A DNA stretch of 64,000 nucleotides from Arthrobacter_E sp041360795 (GTDB lineage: Bacteria; Actinomycetota; Actinomycetes; Actinomycetales; Micrococcaceae). The stretch is from contig NZ_JBFUPW010000002.1 in NCBI RefSeq assembly GCF_041360795.1, positions 558,001-622,000 on the forward strand, read 5' to 3'. Below the pieces are notes generated by a model, which saw only the letters and a program-made list of their open reading frames with translations, ran no database searches and was not told the DNA's origin. A program made the position numbers and the translations under genes. Below, in pieces: positions 9,279 through 17,995 of the stretch (position 1 is the stretch's first letter; each line of letters begins with the position of its first letter).

Positions 9279-10409
9279 ATGAGCACCTGGGTGGCGACCG
9301 CCTACGGCGCGCTCGACCTCCGGGACTGGGAGGACAATCACTCCGGGATCGAAGTGATGGTCCTCCCGTGCATCCCCTCCGAGCCGATCGGTCTGGCGGG
9401 TGAGAATGCCGCGCTGTGGCGCCTCCTCGTCGACGGGCCGGTCGACGACGACGACCTCGACCAGGCGCAGCGCGACCTCGTGCGGGAGTACGCAGAGGCC
9501 GGGATCGCCTCCGCGGACATTGACCACGCCGCGCGGATCCGTGAGCTGAGCCCGCCCTGGCTCGTGTCGCCCCTGCACGAGCTGGTCTATGCGCTCGTCG
9601 CGAGTGTCGCCCGTGATGAGCGGATCGGCGTGGTGTTCATCAAGGGGCCGGTCCTCCACCAGCAGGGTCTCCGCGATCGGGCGCATTCCGGCGACGTGGA
9701 CGTCTGGGTCGACCCGTCCGACGTCGACCGTCTGGTGGCCAGTCTCCAGGAATGGGGCTGGCGGATCTTCCTGGACATCTGGCACGGCACCGACGTCCAT
9801 CACTCGGTAACTCTCAAACCGGACGAATGGGGCTGCGAGCTCGACCTCCACCGGAGTTTCCCCGGCCTGACCGAGACGGGAAGCTCCGTATTCGGAGCGC
9901 TGACATCCGGCGCGACGACCCTGGTGGCCGCCGGAGTGCCCATCTCCGTGCCGAACCGCACGGACAACGCGGTGATCCATGCCGTGCACACCGCGCGTCC
10001 CACGCTGGGGGTCGACGACGAGAAATCCCGCTTCGACCAGGTCGAAGAGATCCTGACGCTGGGAGGTCCCGACGTCGTCGCGGCGGCCGGGCGGCTCGGC
10101 GCAACGAGCGTCCTGCGGACGCCGCTGCTCCGCGCCTATCCTTCGGCCGTGCTCGGCGACGAGACCGCGCTTCCGGCGAACTGGAACTGGCGCCTGCAGC
10201 CGACCCGGCTCGGCGGCTATCTGATGCTGCTGCGCGGCGCTTCCTGGCGGGACCGGTTCATCCTGGGACGCCGGCTGCTGTGGCCGCCGCGCGAGTCCCT
10301 GATCGAGTACGAAGCGGGCGTGGACAGCGAGAGCGAACACCTGGTGCTCGTCCGTCTGCGCCGCCTGAGGCGGCTCGTCGCGGGCCTCGTCCGCGGCAGA
10401 CGGCGGTAG
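9279..10409 (+). CDS. Nucleotidyltransferase family protein (PF14907-like)
   Basis: The core contains FIKGPVLHQQG followed by HSGDVDVWVDPSDVDRL, the G-D-V-D metal-binding signature of the uncharacterised nucleotidyltransferase family PF14907 (NTP_transf_5). Such genes occur in exopolysaccharide loci and in some lasso-peptide clusters, often with HPr-kinase-like proteins; a homologue of that kind lies at 15881-17032 here. The 376-residue protein has no signal peptide or membrane segment. The start is only 12 bases after the upstream gene, so it ends the same transcript. The substrate is unknown; modifying a sugar or a peptide are both open possibilities. Confidence 0.75.
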   Translation: MSTWVATAYGALDLRDWEDNHSGIEVMVLPCIPSEPIGLAGENAALWRLLVDGPVDDDDLDQAQRDLVREYAEAGIASADIDHAARIRELSPPWLVSPLHELVYALVASVARDERIGVVFIKGPVLHQQGLRDRAHSGDVDVWVDPSDVDRLVASLQEWGWRIFLDIWHGTDVHHSVTLKPDEWGCELDLHRSFPGLTETGSSVFGALTSGATTLVAAGVPISVPNRTDNAVIHAVHTARPTLGVDDEKSRFDQVEEILTLGGPDVVAAAGRLGATSVLRTPLLRAYPSAVLGDETALPANWNWRLQPTRLGGYLMLLRGASWRDRFILGRRLLWPPRESLIEYEAGVDSESEHLVLVRLRRLRRLVAGLVRGRRR

Positions 10410-10455
10410 GACGCCGGCTGGCAGCCCACCGAGTCGGAGCCTCAGGCCCCGAGCG

Positions 10456-11565
10456 TCAGGACCCTGTCAGGACCTCGTCGACGAAGTAGTCGGCGAAGCG
10501 ATCGATGGTGTGCTCCTCCCTCACCTTGACGGCGCCGGCCGCCCCCAGGGACTCCGCCCAGGCGGGATCGTCCGTCAACCGCAGGATCGCTTCCCGCAGC
10601 GCCTCCGGGGACCTCGGAATCAGCAGGCCGGTGGTCTCGTCGACGAGCTTGCGCGTCAGGCCGACGTCGGTGGCCACGACGGCGCAGCCCACCGACATCG
10701 CTTCCAGGAGCGACTGCGACGGGTAGTTCTCCTCGTCCTGAAGGCTCAGGAACACGCGCGCACGTCCCAGGACGGAGGGGAGGTTCGGCGCGAAGTACAC
10801 CTCGGCGCCGTCGACGGTCGGCGTGAACCCGTCGGGTCCCGACGCCGGCTGGCCGAGCACATGCAGGCCGATCCCCGTCGGGAGCGGCTCCATCCGCTCC
10901 AGAAGGTCCAGTCCCTTTCCGGTGGTGAACCTCGCCGCGAACACCACGTCGATGCCGCGCGACTCATACGGCGGAACGACAGCCGGGTAGTCGGCGAAAC
11001 TGCAGGGCGCGACCTTGACCAGTTGCTCGGACCGCGCTGGACCACCCGGTTGCGGGAGGTGTCGGCGCACGTGGTCGGCGATGTCCTCGGAAAGGCAGTC
11101 GACGGCGGCCGCCTTGACCAGCGGAGGCAGGTGCTCGTCGCCGTAGCTGTGCCGTGAGTCGGCGACGGTCAGAGAGAACGGCGGGATGAGCGAAGACAGC
11201 CGGGCGAACAAGGTGCTCAGGTTGCCGGGATCATGCACGAGGTGCACGTGGCGGTACCGGCCGCTCAGGAGGCTCGGGAACACTCTGCCCAGAAGGCCCA
11301 GACGAAGGGCTCCCCGGGGCCCCAGAACGCGCGCCGCCAAGGCGGAATCCACGAACACGACGTGACCGGAGTCGATGCGGATGCCCGCGTCCTGGATGGT
11401 CGCGAACGCTGCTTTCGAGGTGAAGACGGTCAGGGGCACCCCCCGGCAGAGCAGATGAGCGGCCAGTCGCATGAGCCGTCGCTCAAGGCCTCCGAGCCGT
11501 CCTTCCTGCAGGAGGACGAAAGCGATCTTCCGCTGACGACGCCGACTACTGCGAGAGCTGAACAC
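10456..11565 (-). CDS. Glycosyltransferase group 1 (GT4-like)
   Basis: A GT-B glycosyltransferase of 369 residues. The N-terminal half has FVLLQEGRLGGLERRLMRLA, a family-like glycine turn near the acceptor site. The C-terminal half carries VVFAARFTTGKGLDLL and NYPSQSLLEAMSVGCAVVATDVG, the donor-binding E-x7-E region. Its GTG start (preceded by AAAGGGGAAAC) lies 20 bases inside the end of the upstream flippase gene, so the two are coupled. They form a minus-strand pair facing the plus-strand genes; they converge with the nucleotidyltransferase gene. Probable role: a later sugar of the repeat unit. Confidence 0.88.
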   Translation of the reverse strand: MFSSRSSRRRQRKIAFVLLQEGRLGGLERRLMRLAAHLLCRGVPLTVFTSKAAFATIQDAGIRIDSGHVVFVDSALAARVLGPRGALRLGLLGRVFPSLLSGRYRHVHLVHDPGNLSTLFARLSSLIPPFSLTVADSRHSYGDEHLPPLVKAAAVDCLSEDIADHVRRHLPQPGGPARSEQLVKVAPCSFADYPAVVPPYESRGIDVVFAARFTTGKGLDLLERMEPLPTGIGLHVLGQPASGPDGFTPTVDGAEVYFAPNLPSVLGRARVFLSLQDEENYPSQSLLEAMSVGCAVVATDVGLTRKLVDETTGLLIPRSPEALREAILRLTDDPAWAESLGAAGAVKVREEHTIDRFADYFVDEVLTGS

Positions 11566-12823
11566 GTTTCCCCTTTCCAGGGTCTGCCTTGTGAGCGAGC
11601 ACGGCGCAGCAGACCCAGGTGACGAAGTACGTCACCGCCATGGCCGTGTAGACCAGGAACGTCGCCTGCGTGAGCGACAGTGAGAGTGCGGTGACCAGCG
11701 AGAAGGAGATCACCATCAGGACCGCCCGGGTCACGTCGAGGATCGTGTTGAGGAGTGACTTCTCCAGGAGGATGAGGATCTGACTGAGTGGGCTCGCGAC
11801 GAGCCGGATGGCCGCATTGAGGGCGAGCGTCTGCACCACCATGCCGGCAGTGGTCCACTGCGAGCCGAGGATCCACGGCAGCACGCTCTCGGCGAGGGTC
11901 GCCGCCGCGACGCCGACCACCAGGCCCCCGGCCGCGAGCAGCGCGCTGAAGCGCAGGAAGAGTCGGTTGAGGCCCGCTCCGCCGGACCGGATCCGGTCGG
12001 CGGCCTCACCCGCGAAGACCTGGCCGATCGTCGCCGCCACCAGGGTGACGGGCACCGAGATGAGCTTGTCCGCCATGCCGACCTGGCCTCCGGGACCGAT
12101 CCCGAAGTGGGCGATGAAGAAGACGAGGGGAAGCTGGAGCCCGAAGGCGTTCAGCAGGGCGGACGGGGCGAACACCACCGGGAAGCGCCAGTACCGGCGC
12201 CAGACGGTCCGCACGTCGTGGAGCCGGGGCCGGCAGAGGAACTCCTTGGTGCTCTTCACCATCACCCCGAGCCCCGCCAGATGCCCGATCAACGCGCCGA
12301 TGAGGAGCCCGGGAACCGCTTGCGCCGGGCCGACGCTCAGCCCGAGCTGCGGGGCCACCGTGGCGGCCGACCGCAGAAACGTGCGCGTCGCGACGGTGCT
12401 GTACAGCTTCTTCCTGAGCGTGAGCCGGGTCAGCAGCTCGAACACGGCCATGAGGACCGTGAAGATGAAGATCCAGACGGCCAGACCGAAGGACACGTTG
12501 AGGCCGGAGACGCCGAATGAGCTCAGAGCGAAGACGGCCCCCGAATACACGACGCCGATCACCAGAATCGCGCCGAGGGCGACTCCCGTGATCGAGCGGA
12601 CGTGTGAGGAGTCCTGCGGGAGAAGGGTGGCCGATTCCAGCCGGAGCGTCGCCAGAGGCGTGGCGATCGCCGCAAGAGAGAGGACGAGAGAATACTGGCC
12701 GAAGCTCTCCGGAGAGTAGAGGCGCGAAATCAATGGCAGAGCCGCAAAGGTGAGTAACTGGGCCCCGACGGTGCCGGTCAGCAGTTGAAGAAGTCCCCTG
12801 CCGCTCTTACTGCGAGTGTTCAT
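11546..12823 (-). CDS. Lipid-linked oligosaccharide flippase / polysaccharide transporter (MOP superfamily, Wzx-like)
   Basis: 425 residues with about 12 hydrophobic helices, starting with GLLQLLTGTVGAQLLTFAALPLISR, a Wzx/MATE-like first segment, and SPESFGQYSLVLSLAAI. Proteins of this kind flip undecaprenyl-linked repeat units across the membrane before polymerisation. With the Wzy-like gene at 7788 and the Wzc-like kinase at 19097 this gives a Wzx/Wzy-dependent pathway. The ATG start is well placed before helix 1. The 200 bases upstream separate it from the divergent acyltransferase and should hold both promoters. Confidence 0.88.
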   Translation of the reverse strand: MNTRSKSGRGLLQLLTGTVGAQLLTFAALPLISRLYSPESFGQYSLVLSLAAIATPLATLRLESATLLPQDSSHVRSITGVALGAILVIGVVYSGAVFALSSFGVSGLNVSFGLAVWIFIFTVLMAVFELLTRLTLRKKLYSTVATRTFLRSAATVAPQLGLSVGPAQAVPGLLIGALIGHLAGLGVMVKSTKEFLCRPRLHDVRTVWRRYWRFPVVFAPSALLNAFGLQLPLVFFIAHFGIGPGGQVGMADKLISVPVTLVAATIGQVFAGEAADRIRSGGAGLNRLFLRFSALLAAGGLVVGVAAATLAESVLPWILGSQWTTAGMVVQTLALNAAIRLVASPLSQILILLEKSLLNTILDVTRAVLMVISFSLVTALSLSLTQATFLVYTAMAVTYFVTWVCCAVLAHKADPGKGKRVQLSQ

Positions 12824-13022
12824 GCATTTATTTCCGGCCCATCAGCCTTTTGAAGGTCGAATCCAGCCAGCCGGGAAAGAGTGCTGTTCAGAGCACTCCC
12901 GGGGCCAGGCCTGCGCTGGCTCGATTTCACCTGAACCCCCCGGTAATCGTACCGGACGCACCCGTCTTTCAGGGGCCCGATTCACAGTGCGACGCCGGAA
13001 TGCCGGAAGTTGACTTCAGAAG

Positions 13023-15077
13023 GTGAACTCCGGCCGGCGTAATGTCATTCATCAGCCTGTACAGTCATATCCTGTGACCTCTCACCGCACCACCCGATTC
13101 AGGGGAGATATCCAGGGCCTCCGTGCGATCGCCGTCGCGTCGGTTCTCCTTTATCACGCGAACATGCCCTTCATCACCGGCGGATATGTCGGCGTTGACA
13201 TATTCTTCGTGATCTCTGGATTTCTGATCACCTCTCATTTGCTGAGTCAGCTGCGCGCTCGGGGGCGCGTGGACTTCGCCGGCTTCTACGCCCGCCGGGT
13301 CCGGCGCATTCTGCCGGCGTCGCTCGTCGTCGTCGCGCTGTCCACGCTCGGGGCGGTGATCTGGTATCCGCCCATGCTGATCCGCGAAGTGTGGAAAGGG
13401 GCGGTCGCGAGCGCGCTCTATGTCCCGAACTACCTGTTCGCGGTGGAGGGGACCGACTATCTGTCCGAGCAGTCCCCCTCCCTGTTCCAGCACTACTGGT
13501 CCCTGGGCGTGGAGGAACAGTTCTATCTGGTGTGGCCGGTCCTCCTGGGCCTGGGCTTCCTGGCGATGCGGTCCCGGGTCCGACGCCTCTTCCTCCTCGT
13601 CACGGCGCTGACGGTCGCATCCTTCATCGCCGGAGCCGTTCTCACGTACCACTCGCAGCCGTGGGCGTTCTTCTCGCTGCCGACCCGCGCCTGGGAACTC
13701 GGGGCGGGCGGCCTGGCCGCGTTCGTCGCGGCGTACCGGCCGGATCTCATCAAGGCCGGCCCGGTCCTCGGCTGGATCGGTGTGGCCGGTATCCTCGCGT
13801 CGCTGTTCCTCTTCGACTCCAGCACCTCGTTCCCCGGCGTCGCCGCAGCCCTTCCCGTGCTGTCGACGGCGGCGGTGATCCTGGCGGGGGTGAACGACTC
13901 CCGCTTCGGGCCGGCGACGATCCTGTCCCTCCGGCCGTTCCAGTTCATCGGGCTCATCTCCTATTCCCTGTACCTGGTCCACTGGCCGTTGTTCCTGCTC
14001 ATCAACGCAGCGGTCTTCCAGGCCCACCTGTCCGCCCCGCTCCGGCTGGGGATCGCGCTCCTCTGCGTTCCGCTGGCCTGGCTGCTCTACCGGTTCGTCG
14101 AAGCGCCGGCACGGGATGGCCGGTGGCTGAAGAACGCCCGTCCGCGCCGCTCCCTGCTGGCGGCCGCCGTCGCGCCGGTCATCGTGGCGCTGATCGCGAC
14201 CGGATCGTTCCTGTACGTCCGCTCGGTTCCCCTCCACGCCGATGCCGCCGCGCAGACGGCCTCGATCTCGGCGGCGCCGGCCTTCACGGGATTCGTCCCG
14301 TCCAATCTGAAGCCGTCGCTGAGCGAGGCCTCCACTGATCAGGCGGAGATCTACGACGACGGGTGCCACGCCACGTTCACCGAGAGTGACCTGAAGAGCT
14401 GCGTCTACGGCGACCCCAAGCTTCCTCGGATCGTCCTGTTCGGCGATTCCCACGCGGCGCACTGGTTCCCGGCCCTGAAAGCGTTCGCGGCCGGCCACGG
14501 CTACTCCCTCGAGAGCCGCACGAAGAGTTCGTGCCCCTCGGTGCTCGCCGGCGTCTCCCTCAACGGGGTTCCGTACACCAGCTGCGCGGAATGGAAGCAG
14601 AAGGTGATCGAGAGACTCAACTCCGAACCCGTCGCCCTCGTCGTGCTGTCCAACTACGCGGCGTCACTGCCCCGGCTACTGGACGGCGAAAGCTGGGAGA
14701 AGGGTCTGCGCAAGACCCTGGACAGCATCCGGGCGACCACCGTCGTCCTGGCGGACACCCCTGATCTCAAGGTCAGCACGCCTGTCTGCCTCTCGGCGAA
14801 GATCACGGCCGCGAGCGCCTGCGGGAAGGCCCGTTCCGCGGCCTTCACCCCGCAGGTCCAGAACGCGGAGAAGGCGGCCGCCGCGGCTCACGGCAGTGGT
14901 TTCATCGACCTGAGCGACTACCTCTGCTCAGCCGACCGCTGCGACCCCATCATCGGCGACAACCTGGTGTACCGGGACGGCCACCACCTGACCGCGACGT
15001 TCAGCACCAAGCTCGCCCAGCCACTGGGCGAGAAACTCGCCCCGTACCTTCACGCGCGGCAGGGCACGGCACGCTGA
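13023..15077 (+). CDS. OafA-type acyltransferase with C-terminal SGNH domain
   Basis: This is a membrane O-acetyltransferase that decorates cell-surface sugars. Residues about 25-400 form the acyltransferase-3 domain: FRGDIQGLRAIAV, the catalytic His45 in LLYHANMPF, GGYVGVDIFFVISGFLI and some ten helices. A single linking helix leads to an extracellular SGNH hydrolase-fold domain: nucleophile Ser476 in LFGDSHAAHWF and the D652-G-H654-H655 catalytic end. The OafA/SGNH arrangement and 684-residue length are typical. The GTG start at 13023 has AGAAG in front; GTG 13074 is an alternative. It is divergent from the flippase and converges with lepB. Acetylation of the polysaccharide made by this locus is the natural inference. 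Confidence 0.93.
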   Translation: MNSGRRNVIHQPVQSYPVTSHRTTRFRGDIQGLRAIAVASVLLYHANMPFITGGYVGVDIFFVISGFLITSHLLSQLRARGRVDFAGFYARRVRRILPASLVVVALSTLGAVIWYPPMLIREVWKGAVASALYVPNYLFAVEGTDYLSEQSPSLFQHYWSLGVEEQFYLVWPVLLGLGFLAMRSRVRRLFLLVTALTVASFIAGAVLTYHSQPWAFFSLPTRAWELGAGGLAAFVAAYRPDLIKAGPVLGWIGVAGILASLFLFDSSTSFPGVAAALPVLSTAAVILAGVNDSRFGPATILSLRPFQFIGLISYSLYLVHWPLFLLINAAVFQAHLSAPLRLGIALLCVPLAWLLYRFVEAPARDGRWLKNARPRRSLLAAAVAPVIVALIATGSFLYVRSVPLHADAAAQTASISAAPAFTGFVPSNLKPSLSEASTDQAEIYDDGCHATFTESDLKSCVYGDPKLPRIVLFGDSHAAHWFPALKAFAAGHGYSLESRTKSSCPSVLAGVSLNGVPYTSCAEWKQKVIERLNSEPVALVVLSNYAASLPRLLDGESWEKGLRKTLDSIRATTVVLADTPDLKVSTPVCLSAKITAASACGKARSAAFTPQVQNAEKAAAAAHGSGFIDLSDYLCSADRCDPIIGDNLVYRDGHHLTATFSTKLAQPLGEKLAPYLHARQGTAR

Positions 15078-15082
15078 CAGGC

Positions 15083-15111
15083 GTTCCGGCGGCTCACCGA
15101 GCCGCCGGAAC
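15083..15111. terminator. Bidirectional hairpin terminator between convergent genes
   Basis: A perfect 13-base-pair stem (GTTCCGGCGGCTC with its complement) closes on the three-base loop ACC. It lies between the stops of the acyltransferase gene (plus) and lepB (minus). There is no long T-run, as is common in high-GC actinobacteria. Confidence 0.8.
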
Positions 15112-15116
15112 CGCGA

Positions 15117-15884
15117 TCAGGGCCGGCGTCCGATCTTCGAGAACGGGAACAGGAACCAGTCCACCCTGCCGATGATCTCCTCGCGGGAAACCGTCCTGGC
15201 GCACCCCGGGGTGGCCGCGGCGCTGCGGCAGGAGATCACGGAGTCCGCGGAATTGGAGCGGTGGTCGCCGAGCATGAGGTACTCGTCGGCGCCGAGGGTG
15301 ACCGGCCGGAAGCACCGTGCGGTCCAGGCGGCGCTCGTGCAGGCAGAGGTCCCGGCTGTCCAGGGCAGGTCCTGGTAGAGGTACGGTTCGTCGATCGCCT
15401 TGCCGTTCACGGTCACCTTGCCCTGGGCGTCACAGCACGCGACGGTGTCCCCCGGCACGCCGACCACGCGTTTGACCAGGTAATCCGTGTTCCCTGGGCC
15501 GATGCCGGTCAGATCGCCGAACCATCCGACGGCCGTGCGCAGGGCGCCGTGCTCGGTCTGCGGGCCCCAGGAGGCCGGCTTCCGGAAGACCACGACATCA
15601 CCCCGCTGAGGCGTCGATCCCGCATAAGCGACACGGTTGACGAGCAGGCGGTCCCCCACATTGAGGGTGTTCTCCATGGATCCCGACGGGACCTGGTACA
15701 CCTTGACGAGGAATCCCTGCACGAGTGCCACCAGGACCACCGCGGCGAGCACCTGGAACCACAGGGACTTCAGAAGGGGCCGACGACGGCGCTCACCGCC
15801 CGCCTGCGGCGCGTCACCTTCGCGGCCGCCCGGGGTCGTCGGCAGGGACTCGGGCTGGTCGTCGCCCGCTGCTCCGGCGCTCAT
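15117..15884 (-). CDS. lepB: Signal peptidase I
   Basis: A type I signal peptidase that cleaves exported preproteins on the outer face of the membrane. The 255-residue protein has a charged cytoplasmic N-terminus, one membrane anchor (about 41-61), then box B with nucleophile Ser69 (PSGSMENTLNVGD) and box D with the general-base Lys138 (DYLVKRVVGVPGD). The boxed GDHRSNSADS near the end is box E, with Asp-Ser-Arg variation normal for actinobacteria. Its ATG overlaps the stop of the HprK-like gene by four bases (ATGA), so it is co-translated with that gene. This is unusual for a housekeeping lepB and suggests a processing enzyme dedicated to exported products of this locus. Confidence 0.93.
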   Translation of the reverse strand: MSAGAAGDDQPESLPTTPGGREGDAPQAGGERRRRPLLKSLWFQVLAAVVLVALVQGFLVKVYQVPSGSMENTLNVGDRLLVNRVAYAGSTPQRGDVVVFRKPASWGPQTEHGALRTAVGWFGDLTGIGPGNTDYLVKRVVGVPGDTVACCDAQGKVTVNGKAIDEPYLYQDLPWTAGTSACTSAAWTARCFRPVTLGADEYLMLGDHRSNSADSVISCRSAAATPGCARTVSREEIIGRVDWFLFPFSKIGRRP

Positions 15885-17032
15885 GCGACGCGGTCGGGAT
15901 ATCGCTGCAGGAGCCCGGCATCGGCCAGCGCCCGGAGCACTCCGCTGACGGCGGCGTCCAGACTCCGCTCGGGCGGCCCCCCGAAGACGGCTTCGACATC
16001 GTGGGCCACGCCGTCGAAGTCCCGCCCCGCGCAGAGTGATCGCCAGATGACCGGTCCTACGCCGTCGAGGATGTGCACCACACGGCTGGTGTCGATGATG
16101 GCCGTCTGCCCCGCCGACTCGATCGCATCCAGGACCGGTGCAGGTACATAACGTTCCTCGTTCAGCGCGCTGTGGGCGCCGGCCGCGTCCGGGACCGGCA
16201 GGACGGCCTCCCAGGATTCCGGCTCCGCACCGGTGAGGAGTTCAGGAACCAGTGGTGGCACGTCGCTCGCCTCACGATAGGTGACCTGGCGGATGGCCCC
16301 GCAGCGGTCCACCAACCGGGCGATCATCTGAAGAGGCTGGTCGAGATCGGCGAGATAGCTGACTTCCGGAACGATCGCGGCGAGTGCTTCGCAGAGTTCC
16401 AGCTGCGCGATCTCCGGGCGGCCCTGGAGATCCGGGACGCGGGACACCAGCACCAGGCCGCCCAGCCTGAGCTCGGCGTCGGGCAGTTCCCTGAGTCCGA
16501 GGAGGGAAGGCGCCACCTGCTCCTTGTGGTCCTCGCCGGGCCGGATGATGGACAGCGGCTTCCGGTAGGAATGCACCGAGCCGTCGGGTTCGATGCCCAC
16601 GGTCTCGTCCGTGACGTAGGAGAACTGCTGCCCGAGGGTCCTGGCGAGCGTCGTCTTCCCCCGGCCGGACGGGCCGATGAAGGCCAGCACCCGCCCCTTC
16701 TCGTCGGCGATGCCGGCGGCGTGGAGCATGAGCAGCTGCCCGCGGCGTCCTTCGATCGCGGCAAGCGTGGCATGTGTGGACAGATCTGCGACCGAGCGCA
16801 CCAGGTCCGCTTCGTCTGGGAACGGCCAGCTCAGCTCGAAGACGTCGACGCCGGGCGCCTCCAGGTCACGGTGCAGGGGCTGAGCATCGGCCCACGGGTC
16901 CTGAAGGGCCCGCAGGCGCGCTTCGTCCAGAGGCTGGCCGGAATAGTCCAGTCGCACCCGGACCACTCCGCCCAAGGCATTCACCAGAATGTCGTCGGAC
17001 TGCAATTTCCCCCCAGCAATGATTTTTTTCAA
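15881..17032 (-). CDS. HPr-kinase-like P-loop protein with C-terminal PqqD-like domain
   Basis: The central region has LHAAGIADEKGRVLAFIGP followed by a P-loop, GPSGRGKTT (residues 120-128), in the arrangement seen in HPr kinase (HprK)-related proteins that phosphorylate protein or peptide serines. From about residue 310 to the end the sequence (VHILDGVGPVIWRSL, then a short helical bundle and ADAGLL) matches a PqqD-like peptide-binding domain. There is no HPr-kinase N-terminal domain. Such HprK/PqqD proteins accompany RiPP maturation (for example lasso-peptide phosphorylation) and some polysaccharide loci. The TTG start at 17030 is uncertain. It precedes lepB with a four-base overlap. Target unknown; the small exported protein gene upstream is a candidate. 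Confidence 0.72.
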   Translation of the reverse strand: MKKIIAGGKLQSDDILVNALGGVVRVRLDYSGQPLDEARLRALQDPWADAQPLHRDLEAPGVDVFELSWPFPDEADLVRSVADLSTHATLAAIEGRRGQLLMLHAAGIADEKGRVLAFIGPSGRGKTTLARTLGQQFSYVTDETVGIEPDGSVHSYRKPLSIIRPGEDHKEQVAPSLLGLRELPDAELRLGGLVLVSRVPDLQGRPEIAQLELCEALAAIVPEVSYLADLDQPLQMIARLVDRCGAIRQVTYREASDVPPLVPELLTGAEPESWEAVLPVPDAAGAHSALNEERYVPAPVLDAIESAGQTAIIDTSRVVHILDGVGPVIWRSLCAGRDFDGVAHDVEAVFGGPPERSLDAAVSGVLRALADAGLLQRYPDRVA

Positions 17033-17099
17033 CCAAAAGTCACGCCATAAGACATTGTCGGTGACCTTCGATCACCCTAATCCACTCCCCGGGAAGCGC

Positions 17100-17131
17100 G
17101 AAACGCGCCAGCAGAAGTGCTGACGCGTTTC
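17100..17131 (-). terminator. Imperfect hairpin downstream of the exported-protein gene
   Basis: GAAACGCG and CGCGTTTC pair, then a two-base internal mismatch, then AGCA/TGCT around a four-base loop. It lies between the exported-protein stop (17204) and the HprK-like start, following a stronger hairpin at 17158-17183. Confidence 0.5.
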
Positions 17132-17157
17132 TCGGGGCTCCCCGTGACGCGGGATTC

Positions 17158-17183
17158 AGGACGGCGGACTATTCCGCCGTCCT
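17158..17183 (-). terminator. Terminator of the small exported-protein gene
   Basis: A perfect 10-base-pair GC-rich stem (AGGACGGCGG and complement) with the loop ACTATT sits 20 bases after the stop of the Tat-exported protein. It may end or attenuate transcription, leaving a weaker flow into the HprK-like/lepB pair. Confidence 0.7.
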
Positions 17184-17203
17184 GCCGTATCCCGGGTCGG
17201 TGA

Positions 17204-17707
17204 TCAGTTGGCGCTGCAGAGAACCAGCGTCGAGTTGACGTTGCCGGAGAGCTTGCCACCGGTGGCGGTGTAGCCGCTGGGAAGGGTCACGGACGCGTTC
17301 AGGCTGAAGGCGACGCTGATCGAGAGCGTGGTGCGCAGGTTCAGGGTGGTGCCCGCCGCGAGCGGAGCGGTCAGGGTGATCTGACGGCCGGTGCCGCTCA
17401 GCACGGCGACCGAAGCCAGGCCGCCGGTGACGCTGAAGACGCCGATGTTGGCCACGCCGGAACCGGCGATCGTGATGACGGTGCCGGCCGGGATCGGGGC
17501 GGTCGGCGAAGCGGTCAGGGTGAAGCCCGGGCCGATGAGGCCGAGGACGCCACAGGAGCCGTTCAGGGCGAGGGCGCCGAGCTCGGAGGTGGAGGCGCTG
17601 GCCGCCGGTGCGGCGACGGCGGCGGCGATGACGGGCACGGACCAGGCAGCGCCCTTCACGACGGCGCGGCGGCTGGTGGAGTTGGAAAGCTTAATATCTG
17701 CGCTCAT
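17204..17707 (-). CDS. Small Tat-exported surface protein, paralogue of the protein at 24265
   Basis: A 167-residue protein with a twin-arginine signal: TSRRAVVKGAAWSVPVIAAA, then an alanine-rich stretch ending ASAS, so cleavage is likely near residue 38-40. The mature part is rich in Gly, Thr, Val, Ser and Leu in alternating patterns that suggest a beta-sandwich. It contains two cysteines (NGSCGV and the C-terminal LVLCSAN), consistent with one disulphide bond joining its ends. GAGGAACC precedes the ATG. No family is recognised. The signal peptide is nearly the same as that of the 24265 protein. The gene lies between the AraC regulator and the HprK-like/lepB genes, all on the minus strand. 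Confidence 0.85.
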   Translation of the reverse strand: MSADIKLSNSTSRRAVVKGAAWSVPVIAAAVAAPAASASTSELGALALNGSCGVLGLIGPGFTLTASPTAPIPAGTVITIAGSGVANIGVFSVTGGLASVAVLSGTGRQITLTAPLAAGTTLNLRTTLSISVAFSLNASVTLPSGYTATGGKLSGNVNSTLVLCSAN

Positions 17708-17995
17708 GGTTCCTCAATGTTTCGTTTCACGACAAAAAGTCTGTGGGCTGCGGAACCTTGCGAGTGCCGGTTCCCCCCTAGTGATTGAGAGCCTAACCAC
17801 GGCGGGAGCGGGCAGGAGACCATTCCGGGAAAGTTGGCGCTTAACGACACAAGTTGTGCGCGAAACGTGCTTTATGGCGGCATTCGCGAAGGTCTTTGAC
17901 GTCGGCCGAACCGGGAGTCCAGGAAAAAACCCGCCCCCGAAGTCGGAAGACTCCTCTTTCCGGAAGTGATCTCCCACTTATAAAAGAGGATTTAT

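Noticed and set aside
7824..10340. An 838-codon open frame on the minus strand
   Set aside because: It is the antisense shadow of the O-antigen-ligase-like and nucleotidyltransferase genes, with no recognisable domain.
9279..17032. A lasso-peptide cluster
   Set aside because: The HprK-like, PqqD-like and nucleotidyltransferase genes recall one, but no precursor with a leader, no asparagine-synthetase-like cyclase and no transglutaminase-like protease was found in the window.
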